Positions 17,194 through 24,853 of a DNA stretch of 64,000 bases are shown one piece after another. Source of the DNA: Gallibacter sp963558965 (GTDB lineage Bacteria; Bacillota; Clostridia; Peptostreptococcales; Anaerovoracaceae); the NCBI GenBank assembly GCA_963558965.1, contig CAUWIT010000002.1:1-64000 (forward strand), read 5' to 3'. The notes under the pieces are model-generated. The model was given only the letters and a program-made list of their open reading frames with translations, did not search any database and had not been told where the DNA came from. Made by a program: the position numbers and the translations under genes. Numbering within the stretch: position 1 is the first letter of the stretch; each line of letters begins with the position of its first letter.

Positions 17194-17799
17194 CTACACT
17201 TCCTTTCTAGTAATTCCTTTAAATTTACAGGTTTCCAAACATAAACCGCAATGCAAACAGTGGCTTTGATCTATGATAAATTCTTTAATACATTGCTGAG
17301 GACATATACTGACACACTTGCCACAACTTATGCAATTATCATTTATGTAAAATTTTTTTCTATCTATTGCTCCTTCATTACCTTGATTAAAGCTGGCTCT
17401 ATAAATAGGATTTACTCCTAAGTCGAAAAATTCACAATTACCATCTACAATACAAAACGCCTCTAGTATATATCTACTTTTTTCTGGATACACATCACAC
17501 ATAGATGGATTTTCATCAAATATTTTATCTATCCAATATTTTTGGTTTTCAACTTTTTTAGCTTTACCCTCAAGTCTTATCATTTGATATTGTTTATTCA
17601 TACCTACAATAGCAACTCTTTTATTTAGCATAAGTTCACTGTAAAAATCCTTACCCCTAGCTGTGCAAAAATAAATATTTTCACCTTGTGCAATCATAAT
17701 ATCTATAATTCTATTTCGCACTCTTCCCTTGCTATCAACTGTTGCAAAAGCTACATCTTTTATACTTCTCAACTTTTCCATACATTTTGCGTAATTCAT
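17194..17799 (-). CDS. FMN-binding split-barrel protein fused to two [4Fe-4S] motifs
   Basis: A 201-aa protein. Residues 1-125 resemble the pyridoxamine-phosphate-oxidase split barrel (LRSIKDVAFATVDSKGRVRNR, IYFCTARGKDFYSEL). Residues 150-198 are a bacterial ferredoxin with CISCGKCVSICP and CLHCGLCLETCK, eight Cys for two clusters. It probably moves electrons between ferredoxin and a flavin-bound substrate. The ATG used has GAGGGTG seven bases upstream; a longer in-frame start lacks a site. It is the first gene of the transporter operon, ending three bases before the permease start. Confidence 0.8.
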   Translation of the reverse strand: MNYAKCMEKLRSIKDVAFATVDSKGRVRNRIIDIMIAQGENIYFCTARGKDFYSELMLNKRVAIVGMNKQYQMIRLEGKAKKVENQKYWIDKIFDENPSMCDVYPEKSRYILEAFCIVDGNCEFFDLGVNPIYRASFNQGNEGAIDRKKFYINDNCISCGKCVSICPQQCIKEFIIDQSHCLHCGLCLETCKFKGITRKEV

Positions 17800-17844
17800 A
17801 TGACACCCTCTTTTCTTTTTTATATTTAATTTATCTCCGTTTTT

Positions 17845-17867
17845 GTTGTAATTCATTTTGTTACAAC
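17845..17867. promoter_or_regulatory. Palindromic operator, downstream copy
   Basis: GTTGTAA and TTACAAC are 7-bp arms with a 9-base spacer. It lies just after the -10 box and matches the copy 40 bases away. It is probably an Rrf2 binding site. Confidence 0.7.
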
Positions 17868-17868
17868 G

Positions 17869-17897
17869 ATTATATTACTGTACCGTTGTAATGTCAA
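17869..17897 (-). promoter_or_regulatory. Consensus sigma-A promoter of the FMN/ferredoxin-transporter operon
   Basis: On the minus strand a perfect TTGACA and a perfect TATAAT are separated by 17 bases. One operator covers the -35 box and another lies just after the -10 box, so an intrinsically strong promoter is held by a repressor. Confidence 0.85.
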
Positions 17898-17906
17898 TAG
17901 TTACAA
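17885..17906. promoter_or_regulatory. Palindromic operator, upstream copy
   Basis: TTGTAA and TTACAA with the same 9-base spacing as the neighbouring site. The spacer contains the -35 hexamer, which fits repression by occlusion. Confidence 0.7.
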
Positions 17907-17911
17907 TAAAA

Positions 17912-17944
17912 AAAGATGTATTCGTAAATTTTGAATACATCTTT
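17912..17944 (-). terminator. Terminator of the Rrf2 gene
   Basis: A 12-bp stem (AAAGATGTATTC and complement) with a 9-nt loop and seven T on the minus strand, 30 bases past the Rrf2 stop codon. Confidence 0.8.
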
Positions 17945-17974
17945 GCTTGTTATATTATTTGGTGAATTAAATTT

Positions 17975-18415
17975 TTATTGCTCAAGGGCTATAAATTTTT
18001 TTGTGTCCTCTATCACATCTGCAATTGTAATTCTAGCCATTTCATCTTCCATAGCCTTTTGGATACTATCTAGTTTATCATCCAAAACTTTGTGAATATT
18101 ACGACCAACTGGACATTTATCACTTGGATTTTCATGAAAATGAAATAACTCTCCACTACTTACACACTCAACAGCCTTATATACATCTAAAAATGTTATC
18201 TCATCTAGTGGTTTTGCAATAGAAGCACCGCCTGACCCACGAGCCACAGTTATTAGACCGGCCTGCTTAAGCTGTTGCAAAATTCTCCTTATTACAACTG
18301 GATTAACATTGACACTTCCAGCTAAAAAATCACTTGTTAACTTATAATCTTTTTCAAATGTATCTATACACGCAAATATATGAATAGCTATTGTAAATCT
18401 ACTAGAAATTTGCAT
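17975..18415 (-). CDS. Rrf2-family transcriptional regulator
   Basis: A 146-aa winged-helix repressor. The pattern SRFTIAIHIFACI, PVVIRRILQQLKQAGLITVARGSGGASIAKP and FLDVYKAVE is that of Rrf2 proteins such as YwnA, CymR, IscR and NsrR. It has only scattered Cys (in ACI, AVECVSS and KCPVGRNI), not the tight three-Cys cluster of IscR/NsrR, so a bound Fe-S cluster is uncertain. It is the probable binder of the twin TTGTAA-N9-TTACAA sites in front of the next operon. SD AAGGAG precedes the ATG. Confidence 0.85.
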   Translation of the reverse strand: MQISSRFTIAIHIFACIDTFEKDYKLTSDFLAGSVNVNPVVIRRILQQLKQAGLITVARGSGGASIAKPLDEITFLDVYKAVECVSSGELFHFHENPSDKCPVGRNIHKVLDDKLDSIQKAMEDEMARITIADVIEDTKKFIALEQ

Positions 18416-18495
18416 ATTATCATCTCCTTAACAAAATATTACAAAGTGATTATATCACAATTATCTACCTTGTATCCAAAAAATATGCACAAAAA

Positions 18496-18537
18496 AATGA
18501 CGCCATCAGCATTCCTTGGATTGCCTAAAGCGTCATT
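18496..18537 (-). terminator. Terminator of the rpsF-ssb-rpsR operon
   Basis: AATGACGC and its complement close a branched hairpin on the minus strand followed by seven T, 35 bases beyond the rpsR stop. Confidence 0.8.
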
Positions 18538-18571
18538 GTATTTCTTAACTATCATTAAATAAAATACCCTA

Positions 18572-18805
18572 CTAGTCAGCCTGGTATGGTAGTAAAGCAA
18601 CGATTCTAGCTCTCTTAATAGCTTTTGTTACTTCTCTCTGGTGTACTGCGCAAGTACCAGTAACTCTCTTAGGTAAAATCTTACCTCTTTCAGTTACGTA
18701 TTTCTTTAGTGTTTCAACATCTTTGTAATCGATTGTCTTATTTTTATCGGCACAGAACTGACATACTTTTTTCTTTCTGTAGCCGCCACGTCTCTTATCC
18801 ATCAT
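18572..18805 (-). CDS. rpsR: 30S ribosomal protein S18
   Basis: A 77-aa S18 with the family core YVTERGKILPKRVTGTCAVHQREVTKAIKRARIVALLPY; the early VCQFC pair is common in clostridial S18. It binds S6 in the platform of the small subunit. Last gene of the conserved S6-SSB-S18 operon, with AGGAG ahead of its start. Confidence 0.97.
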   Translation of the reverse strand: MMDKRRGGYRKKKVCQFCADKNKTIDYKDVETLKKYVTERGKILPKRVTGTCAVHQREVTKAIKRARIVALLPYQAD

Positions 18806-18824
18806 GACTTATTTCTCCTTTCTT

Positions 18825-19238
18825 TTAGAATGGCAAATCTTCATCGTCATCTATGCTGACAAATCCTTCAGGAAAATCGCTTCCTGCACTTTGCTGTGAG
18901 CTTCCCTGGCTCTGAGCAGCCGGTCTGTCTCCCCATTCTAAAAATTCTACTCTATCGGCAACGATATCAGTTGTATAAACTTTTCTGCCGTCTTTTTCAT
19001 AACTTCCTGTTTGAATATGGCCCTGAATAGCAACTTTTCTGCCTTTAACTAGATATCTTTCACAGTTTTCAGCCTGTTTACCAAATACAACAATACTTGG
19101 GAAATCAGCGCCTCTTTCCTGGCCATCTCTACCTGGAACTCTATCAACTGCTAGTGAAAATCTTGCAATTGCTAAATCATTTGACCATCTCACTTCTGGG
19201 TCTCTAGTCAGTCTTCCTATCAATGATACAATATTCAT
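18825..19238 (-). CDS. ssb: Single-stranded DNA-binding protein
   Basis: A 137-aa SSB. The OB fold occupies residues 1-105 (MNIVSLIGRLTRDPEVRW ... GRKVAIQGHIQTGSYEKDG ... DIVADRVEFLEWG). A Gln/Ser-rich linker leads to the acidic tip DDEDLPF that recruits replication partners. It coats single-stranded DNA in replication and repair. It sits between rpsF and rpsR as in most Bacillota, with 11- and 19-base gaps. Confidence 0.97.
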   Translation of the reverse strand: MNIVSLIGRLTRDPEVRWSNDLAIARFSLAVDRVPGRDGQERGADFPSIVVFGKQAENCERYLVKGRKVAIQGHIQTGSYEKDGRKVYTTDIVADRVEFLEWGDRPAAQSQGSSQQSAGSDFPEGFVSIDDDEDLPF

Positions 19239-19249
19239 TTAAAGACCTC

Positions 19250-19537
19250 CTATTTTTCTTCCTTGTTGATAATCATGTGTCTGATTACGTTGTCAGAAAT
19301 CTTAAGTCTTCTGTCAAGTTCTTTTGGAAGATCAGCTGGTGCTTTGAATTCTACTACTACATAGTATCCTTCGTTTTTCTTCTGGATTGGGTAAGCAAGC
19401 TTTCTAACTCCCCAGATGTCTACGTTTGAAACTTCGCCTTCAGTAGCAATAATACCTTTAACTGTTTCGATTGTTGCTTCTTTCTGTGCGTCTTCAAGAG
19501 CAGCATCAATGATGAACATTACTTCATAATTAATCAT
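19250..19537 (-). CDS. rpsF: 30S ribosomal protein S6
   Basis: A 95-aa S6 recognised by MINYEVMFIIDAALEDAQKE and the conserved core VRKLAYPIQKKNEGYYVVVEFKAP. First gene of the operon with ssb and rpsR; GGAGGTG lies upstream. The leader holds an 8-bp hairpin but no obvious S6:S18-binding CCG loop on the transcribed strand. Confidence 0.97.
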   Translation of the reverse strand: MINYEVMFIIDAALEDAQKEATIETVKGIIATEGEVSNVDIWGVRKLAYPIQKKNEGYYVVVEFKAPADLPKELDRRLKISDNVIRHMIINKEEK

Positions 19538-19565
19538 GTTTTTTCACCTCCCTGTGGACTAAATG

Positions 19566-19587
19566 GCATCAGCCGAATTGCTGATGC
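19566..19587 (-). promoter_or_regulatory. Leader hairpin ahead of rpsF
   Basis: GCATCAGC pairs perfectly with its complement across a 6-nt loop, ending about 20 bases before the rpsF ribosome binding site. It may modulate translation. The loop on the transcribed strand (AATTCG) does not match the usual S6:S18 motif. Confidence 0.45.
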
Positions 19588-19668
19588 AGAGATTGTACTT
19601 TTTTAATGCGTACCCTAATATTATATATCTTTTTTTCAAAAAATCAAGTATTTTTTAATTTTTTACAC

Positions 19669-19772
19669 AAAAAAAAAATATGGTCATGCTACAATTAAGA
19701 AGTACGAGTAAAATTATTGTTGCACTGGCCATATAAAAGAAATTTTTGATTGGTATTTAATATTTTTTTCTT
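19669..19772 (-). ncRNA. Candidate small RNA with promoter and terminator
   Basis: Between rpsF and the LysR gene, the minus strand has a TTTACT/TATAAT promoter and, about 40 bases later, a long interrupted hairpin (ATATGG, TGC and ACAAT paired with their complements) followed by about nine T. The predicted RNA is about 104 nt with no reading frame. It would be transcribed divergently from the LysR gene. This is the only content I see in the 355-base gap besides the two leaders. Confidence 0.45.
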
Positions 19773-19778
19773 GGGTTA

Positions 19779-19807
19779 ATTATAATACATTTTTATCTTT
19801 GAGTAAA
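19779..19807 (-). promoter_or_regulatory. Promoter of the candidate small RNA
   Basis: TTTACT and a perfect TATAAT are spaced by 17 bases on the minus strand, pointing away from the LysR gene. Confidence 0.45.
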
Positions 19808-19829
19808 TTTACTAATTTTCAAATCTGTA

Positions 19830-19858
19830 TTGATTTTTTATCAACATAGACTTATTAT
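19830..19858 (+). promoter_or_regulatory. Promoter of the LysR gene
   Basis: TTGATT and TATTAT are separated by 17 bases, about 35 bases upstream of the start codon and its AAAGGAG ribosome binding site. Confidence 0.6.
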
Positions 19859-19892
19859 GTAATTAACTTAATAAACCAAAGGAGAAATCTAT

Positions 19893-20765
19893 ATGGATAT
19901 TGAAAAATACAAAGTTTTAATAGATACAATAAATATAGGCAGCATAACAGGTGCTGCCGAAATACTAGGCTACACACCCTCAGGTATTAGCCGACTTATA
20001 AATAACTTAGAAAAAGAAAATGGTTTTCCACTTTTAATACGCACAAAAAATGGCATCAAACCTACTGATGCCTGTAAAAAAATATTGCCTACTATTGAGC
20101 AGCTTCTTCAAAGTGCCGAAAATCTAAACCAGCTTTCCGCGCAAATATGCGGTATACAATCAGGTACTATTACAGTTGGCTCATCGTATACCATATACTA
20201 CCAATGGTTATCAAAACTCATTTATAAATTTAATCAAAAATACCCGAATATCAATTTCAATATCGTAGAAGGTACAAGCAGTACATTAAGCGAAATGATT
20301 GAAAAAGGCCAGGCTGATTTTTGTATTATCAGTAAAAGAAAAGGCAATTTTAACTGGATACCACTTTGCCAAGACGAACTAGTAGTTTGGGTACCAGAAA
20401 ATCACCATTCCATAGAAAAAGGATATTACAAACTTGAAAATCTTGAAAAAGAAACATTTATCCAGCTTTTCCCTGGCAAAGAAACTGACAACTCGATTTT
20501 TCTTCACCACAAAAATATTTCGCCGACTATAAATTTTGCAACTGCTGATGTCTATGCAGCTTATTCAATGGTTGAAGCAGGACTTGGCGTCTCACTAACA
20601 AACAAACTACTTGCCGAAAATATTCACGGGAATGCCGCTGTGGTTCCTTTAAAACCTTCTCAATCCATAGATATTGGTATTGCAATCCCTCAGGAAAACA
20701 TAATTTCACCTGCTACAAAAACTTTTGTAAAATTTGCCGAGGAATTTATCCATGAGCTAGGATAG
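19893..20765 (+). CDS. LysR-family transcriptional regulator
   Basis: A 290-aa LTTR. The N-terminal helix-turn-helix is at residues 15-45 (GSITGAAEILGYTPSGISRLINNLE), and the periplasmic-binding-like effector domain covers residues 90-290 (GTITVGSSYTIYYQWLSKLI). It is the only plus-strand gene between rpsF and plsC. LysR proteins usually regulate a divergent neighbour; here the divergent element is only a candidate small RNA, and the convergent neighbour is a VOC protein whose end lies one base away. The target is unknown. Confidence 0.85.
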   Translation: MDIEKYKVLIDTINIGSITGAAEILGYTPSGISRLINNLEKENGFPLLIRTKNGIKPTDACKKILPTIEQLLQSAENLNQLSAQICGIQSGTITVGSSYTIYYQWLSKLIYKFNQKYPNINFNIVEGTSSTLSEMIEKGQADFCIISKRKGNFNWIPLCQDELVVWVPENHHSIEKGYYKLENLEKETFIQLFPGKETDNSIFLHHKNISPTINFATADVYAAYSMVEAGLGVSLTNKLLAENIHGNAAVVPLKPSQSIDIGIAIPQENIISPATKTFVKFAEEFIHELG

Positions 20766-20766
20766 T

Positions 20767-21129
20767 TTACATAGGTGTTCCTACTTCGATTAGATTGCCA
20801 TCTAAATCGTAAAAACGAACTACTTTTTGTCCCCAGCTATGAGTCATTAACTTGTTTACATACTTTGTGGATGGATATAGTTTTTCTAATTTATCCACAA
20901 AGGCTTCTATATTTGCCTCTTCAAAATAAAGTTCACACGAATTACTTTTTTCTGTAATATCTTCACCTAAAAAATCTCTCCAGATTTTTTCATCTTGAAG
21001 CACCAACCCTTCAGTTAGTATTACATTGCCACCTTGATCTAAAACTGTATTTAAATTAAATAAATCATGGTAGAACTTTATTGATTTTTCTATATCTTTT
21101 ACAACAATCAATACATTTCTAAGTTTCAT
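20767..21129 (-). CDS. VOC-superfamily (glyoxalase-like) protein
   Basis: A 120-aa single-domain vicinal-oxygen-chelate protein. The repeats MKLRNVLIVVKDIEKSIKFYHDLF and WGQKVVRFYDLDGNLIEVG give the paired beta-alpha-beta-beta-beta modules. A Glu at the end and His in MTHSWG could be metal ligands. Members include glyoxalases, antibiotic-binding proteins and dioxygenases. No specific assignment is possible. Confidence 0.75.
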   Translation of the reverse strand: MKLRNVLIVVKDIEKSIKFYHDLFNLNTVLDQGGNVILTEGLVLQDEKIWRDFLGEDITEKSNSCELYFEEANIEAFVDKLEKLYPSTKYVNKLMTHSWGQKVVRFYDLDGNLIEVGTPM

Positions 21130-21164
21130 AAATCCTCCTTTTTTAAACCATTATCTTATTAACA

Positions 21165-22349
21165 TTAATAATACTCCAAATTTATATCATACCTATTGAT
21201 TCGTCCGTCACGCTGTACTCGCAGCATATCTTTATCTAACTCATTTAAATATTTTCTTATAGTTGAATTACCAATACCTGTAATTTTCTCAATATCAGCA
21301 AGAGACATTCCCTCAATACCAAACAAAGAGTTAGTTAATAAACTTTTTAGCATTATATCTTTTTTACTTTTACCATCTTCAATTTTCATTTTCTTTACAT
21401 AATATTGCCACCTGTCTAAACGAGTAGATATATTTTCCATATTATAGTTTTCAACTTCTAAAATAAATTCTAAAAATGTAATTATAAATGGTGTTAAATC
21501 ACCTCGATTTTTTTTATCATTTACAAGAGCAAAACTTTTGTCATATTTTTTCTTATTTTGTTTAATAACATAAGATAGTCCATATCCAATTAAATTATCT
21601 AATTCTTTTACAAGATATTTACTACTTACAAAGCGATTTAATCTGCCATTGCCATCATAATACGGATGAATATATCCAATCATATAATGAGCTATAGATA
21701 TTGAAATAAGATTAGGTATTTCTTCACTATTAAGTATATTAAGTGTCTTATCCATCATATCTATAATATTTTCTTCACCAATTACACCTGTATGAATTGT
21801 TTCCTGTCTACTGTTTTGAACATAAACAGATCTTTTTCTAAAATATATGCCATCTGGCACATCTTCCGGATCAGATAATTTTACTTCTTCCAACACTAAC
21901 TCATCATATATTTTTTTTACATCACAACTGCTAGATATATTTATATCTTCTTCCTTAAGAAGAAAATATTTCATTACTAGACCAAATAATCTATCCTTGC
22001 TTTTTTCTTTGTTGTTTATAATTTCAACTAAATTAAGAATTTCTTTTCTTGTGCTAGCTACTCCTTCAATCTCATTTGTAAAATTGATTTCATCAACAAG
22101 ACTTGTCAATGTAAACTGCTCCAATGCCTGTTCTGGTAATTCTTCACTTAACTTTTTAAGTTTCTTATCCAAAATATGTATCTTATTTATAAGTTGGGTT
22201 ATTTCTCCTGTATATGTAAAAAAGGCTGGAAATCCTGCAATTTTAAAATCAAAAATAACTGATTGTTCACTGCCAAATCTATTTTTATAAGTCTGTTCAT
22301 AAATTTCTTTATCTTGATACCAAATTTTTTCTAAATTTTTATATTTCAT
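21165..22349 (-). CDS. Fic-domain protein with C-terminal winged helix
   Basis: A 394-aa Fic protein. The active-site loop HPYYDGNGRLNR lies at residues 228-239 and is intact, so AMP transfer to a target hydroxyl is expected. An N-terminal TNEIEG (91-96) fits the (S/T)xxxE(G/N) self-inhibitory helix of class II Fic proteins. Residues 325-390 form a winged helix (MSLADIEKITGIGNSTIRKYLNELDKD), so the protein can probably bind DNA. Two 31-bp palindromes sit upstream of its own start, suggesting autoregulation. It stands alone, with no antitoxin gene next to it. Confidence 0.85.
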   Translation of the reverse strand: MKYKNLEKIWYQDKEIYEQTYKNRFGSEQSVIFDFKIAGFPAFFTYTGEITQLINKIHILDKKLKKLSEELPEQALEQFTLTSLVDEINFTNEIEGVASTRKEILNLVEIINNKEKSKDRLFGLVMKYFLLKEEDINISSSCDVKKIYDELVLEEVKLSDPEDVPDGIYFRKRSVYVQNSRQETIHTGVIGEENIIDMMDKTLNILNSEEIPNLISISIAHYMIGYIHPYYDGNGRLNRFVSSKYLVKELDNLIGYGLSYVIKQNKKKYDKSFALVNDKKNRGDLTPFIITFLEFILEVENYNMENISTRLDRWQYYVKKMKIEDGKSKKDIMLKSLLTNSLFGIEGMSLADIEKITGIGNSTIRKYLNELDKDMLRVQRDGRINRYDINLEYY

Positions 22350-22361
22350 AGCTCACTCCTT

Positions 22362-22392
22362 ATTTGCTAATTTATCATACTTTTTAGCAAAT
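22362..22392. promoter_or_regulatory. Palindromic operator 1 upstream of the Fic gene
   Basis: ATTTGCTA and TAGCAAAT with a 15-base spacer, 31 bp overall, ending about 13 bases before the Fic start and abutting its ribosome binding site. Confidence 0.65.
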
Positions 22393-22413
22393 TACTATTC
22401 TTTTTTATAGTTT

Positions 22414-22444
22414 ATTTGCTATTTTAGCTATGTTTTTAGCAAAT
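22414..22444. promoter_or_regulatory. Palindromic operator 2 upstream of the Fic gene
   Basis: The same 8-base arms and the same 15-base spacer as operator 1. The centres are 52 bp apart, about five turns of DNA, so both would face the same side and could be bridged. Confidence 0.65.
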
Positions 22445-22448
22445 AAAA

Positions 22449-22489
22449 ATGGAGAGTCAAAGCAGATTAGTGCTGCTTCAAATCTCCAT
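22449..22489 (-). terminator. Terminator of the nucleotidyltransferase gene
   Basis: ATGGAGA and its complement close an interrupted hairpin with an inner GAAGCAG/CTGCTT stem, followed by TTTTTA on the minus strand. Confidence 0.7.
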
Positions 22490-22507
22490 ATATTTAAAAA
22501 GAGCAAT

Positions 22508-23419
22508 TTATCCCCATAATACTTCAGGATATAATCCTTTGTCTTTTAGTGACTGTAAGGCATCCATTACAACTTGCTTATCTTCTTTGTAAGTTAGTCC
22601 ATACCATCTATCTCTAGAAGTTAGTACCTTGCAAGTTGCCTTACCTTCTTTTATAAGTTCATCTGTTACTTTAGGAATGAAATATTCTGCTTTTTCAGGG
22701 TCTGTTTTTAGTGCCTCATCTAAAAATCCAGCAAATCTATTTACAAGTTCATCCATCATTTCACCTGTATAACCCCAGAAATTCATAGATACTGGTGTAT
22801 CTTCAGCAAGCTCATTCCAATTTTTTTCATCTTCAGTATAGGCTATTTTGCCATCTACTCTCATAATCTTAGTTCTTTCAACTATATCAGCAAGATAGCC
22901 ATTTTCATCAACGCTGCATACACCTCTTGCAACATGGCCGTTTTCTGTAATAGTATTTTTCAAAAGATATGAAACCATAGTAAACTGACCTTTATCAGTT
23001 ACACCTGATAGAAAATCGTATATTGATTGAAATGCTCCTGGTCCGTAATAATCGTCTGCATTGATTACGGCAAAAGGTCCATCTACATATTTTCTTGCTG
23101 TCATAATTGCATGACCTGTACCCCAAGGCTTAACTCTGCCTGCTGGTACTTCATAACCTGCTGGTAAATCATCAAGTTTTTGGAAAGCATATACAACTTC
23201 CATATGTTTGCCAGCCTTATCGTCTACAAGAGCTTTAAAATCTTCTAGATTTTCTTCTTTTATTACGAAAACAACTTTTTTAAATCCTGCCATCATAGCA
23301 TCATAAAGAGAAAAATCCAATATGATTTCTCCTTTATCCGTAACTGGATCAATTTGTTTAAGACCACCGTATCTTGATCCCATGCCAGCAGCCATTACTA
23401 CTAATACTGGTTCTTTCAT
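22508..23419 (-). CDS. Sugar-phosphate nucleotidyltransferase
   Basis: A 303-aa nucleotidyltransferase. The N-terminal MAAGMGSRYGGLKQIDP is the NTP-binding loop, and VINADDYYGPGAF contains the metal-binding Asp pair. This subgroup resembles UTP-glucose-1-phosphate uridylyltransferases but is shorter and lacks their standard C-terminal domain. It would make an NDP-sugar for surface polymers. It is followed by its own terminator. The sugar is not predictable. Confidence 0.8.
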   Translation of the reverse strand: MKEPVLVVMAAGMGSRYGGLKQIDPVTDKGEIILDFSLYDAMMAGFKKVVFVIKEENLEDFKALVDDKAGKHMEVVYAFQKLDDLPAGYEVPAGRVKPWGTGHAIMTARKYVDGPFAVINADDYYGPGAFQSIYDFLSGVTDKGQFTMVSYLLKNTITENGHVARGVCSVDENGYLADIVERTKIMRVDGKIAYTEDEKNWNELAEDTPVSMNFWGYTGEMMDELVNRFAGFLDEALKTDPEKAEYFIPKVTDELIKEGKATCKVLTSRDRWYGLTYKEDKQVVMDALQSLKDKGLYPEVLWG

Positions 23420-23445
23420 GAAAATACTCCCTCTAAATTTACAAT

Positions 23446-23994
23446 TTATTTTTCCTGTTCTGCTTCTCTATCAAAAAATATATTTTTGCTACTTGTTGCA
23501 AGAGGTATAGCATATGCTATACGAACGTTTTCATCATCGAATAAATTCATTTTTACTGCACAAGTACCAATTGAATAAAGCACTCTATTGTCCATGCGAT
23601 TGTCCATAGCAACAGATGCAGCAGAACCTACTGCAATGCCAAGATCTGTAACTTTCATAGTACATGGTACACCGGCACTGTAGCATTCCCCACAATCTTT
23701 AAAACCACAATAACCACAAGCGCCTAGTCCAAGTGGATTTTCCCTTGATCCTATTATTACTGCACAATGACAATGGCTCATGCTTTTACCATCTCTTACA
23801 AAATAGTCAACATTTCTTTTCGCTCCTATTTCAGCAGTTAAATTTCCAAGTTTAATTAAGTCTTCGCCATCTACTATTTTAACTACTACGCTATCTTCAC
23901 CACATGCTTTTGGTGCAGTTTTAGCTGCCGCTGCCATTAGATTTGCAACATGCATCGCCGCTTTATGTTCTGCATCGTATCCGTTTAAAATCAT
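23446..23994 (-). CDS. DUF2148 ferredoxin-domain protein
   Basis: A 182-aa protein. Cys cluster GACGYCGFKDCGECYSAGVPC at about residues 92-112 is characteristic of DUF2148, with the conserved GIAVGSAASVAMDNRMDNR and YSIGTCAV afterwards. It probably binds an iron-sulfur cluster; no reaction is established. The start chosen is the ATG six bases after AGGTG rather than the GTG nine bases upstream. It lies 12 bases downstream of the PAP2 gene. Confidence 0.75.
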   Translation of the reverse strand: MILNGYDAEHKAAMHVANLMAAAAKTAPKACGEDSVVVKIVDGEDLIKLGNLTAEIGAKRNVDYFVRDGKSMSHCHCAVIIGSRENPLGLGACGYCGFKDCGECYSAGVPCTMKVTDLGIAVGSAASVAMDNRMDNRVLYSIGTCAVKMNLFDDENVRIAYAIPLATSSKNIFFDREAEQEK

Positions 23995-24006
23995 ATTTCT
24001 CACCTT

Positions 24007-24726
24007 TTAACCTTTTTTTACATCTTCCATAGAATCTACTACTTCTACTTCTAAAGTTTCCAATTTAGCTCTTTTAGCCTCTTCTTTTTTACGCTGCGCT
24101 TCTTTCCATTTTTCCTTTTCACGTTTATATGGATAAACAAACATGCCAACTAGGCAAAATGCAGCAATACCTAGCCACATACCTGCAAATACATCAGAAG
24201 CGTAGTGAACGCCTAAATATACTCTAGATAAACCGATTACAATTGGTAAAAGTATTAAACCAATCATACCTGGTATTTTCTTTTTAGGATCTTTTACTTC
24301 TTTGTAAACTATGTATGCAAGTAGTAAAAATACTGCAAATGCAGTTGTTGTATGTCCACTTGGGAATGAGTATCCACCCTGTTCTATAAGCATATTTGCT
24401 GCATCAGGTCTTGGTCTTGCAACAAGTACTTTTATAATTTTATTTGCAACTGAAGATAATATTGCAACTGCTGTAACTGGTAAACCGTATTTTTTTCTAG
24501 TTTTTTCAAAAGCCACAAGTAAAATACATATAATCGTAATCGTTTGCCAATTGCCAATATATGTAACTAATTCAGTTAAAGTATTTAGACCTGGCCCTCT
24601 AAAACTTTGGATTAACAGTCCATAATTTGAATCAAATACTTCAGTATTTCCATTTAACAGCAAAAATACTACTGCTATAAAAGCCATAACCGAAGCTTCA
24701 AATCCCCATAATTTATAATTTAGCAT
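24007..24726 (-). CDS. PAP2-family membrane phosphatase
   Basis: A 239-aa integral membrane phosphatase with about six hydrophobic segments. All three motifs are present: KVLVARPRP (about 96-104), PSGHTTTAF and SRVYLGVHYASD. Such proteins dephosphorylate undecaprenyl pyrophosphate or phosphatidic-type lipids. A charged, Lys/Glu-rich cytoplasmic tail of about 40 residues follows the last membrane segment. It heads a two-gene unit with DUF2148. Confidence 0.85.
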   Translation of the reverse strand: MLNYKLWGFEASVMAFIAVVFLLLNGNTEVFDSNYGLLIQSFRGPGLNTLTELVTYIGNWQTITIICILLVAFEKTRKKYGLPVTAVAILSSVANKIIKVLVARPRPDAANMLIEQGGYSFPSGHTTTAFAVFLLLAYIVYKEVKDPKKKIPGMIGLILLPIVIGLSRVYLGVHYASDVFAGMWLGIAAFCLVGMFVYPYKREKEKWKEAQRKKEEAKRAKLETLEVEVVDSMEDVKKG

Positions 24727-24853
24727 TTAAAATTTACACCACCATTTCTATAATTTAAAATCTCGTATCTTAAATATTATACACTTTTGTCTAACAGTTA
24801 ACAATAATATTATGTTATAATAGAATATATTTAACGATGAGGTGAAAGTGAAT

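Noticed and set aside
19538..19600. S6:S18 autoregulatory RNA motif ahead of rpsF
   Set aside because: A clean hairpin exists, but the transcribed strand lacks the CCG loop expected for the S6:S18 motif; only the opposite strand shows CCG.
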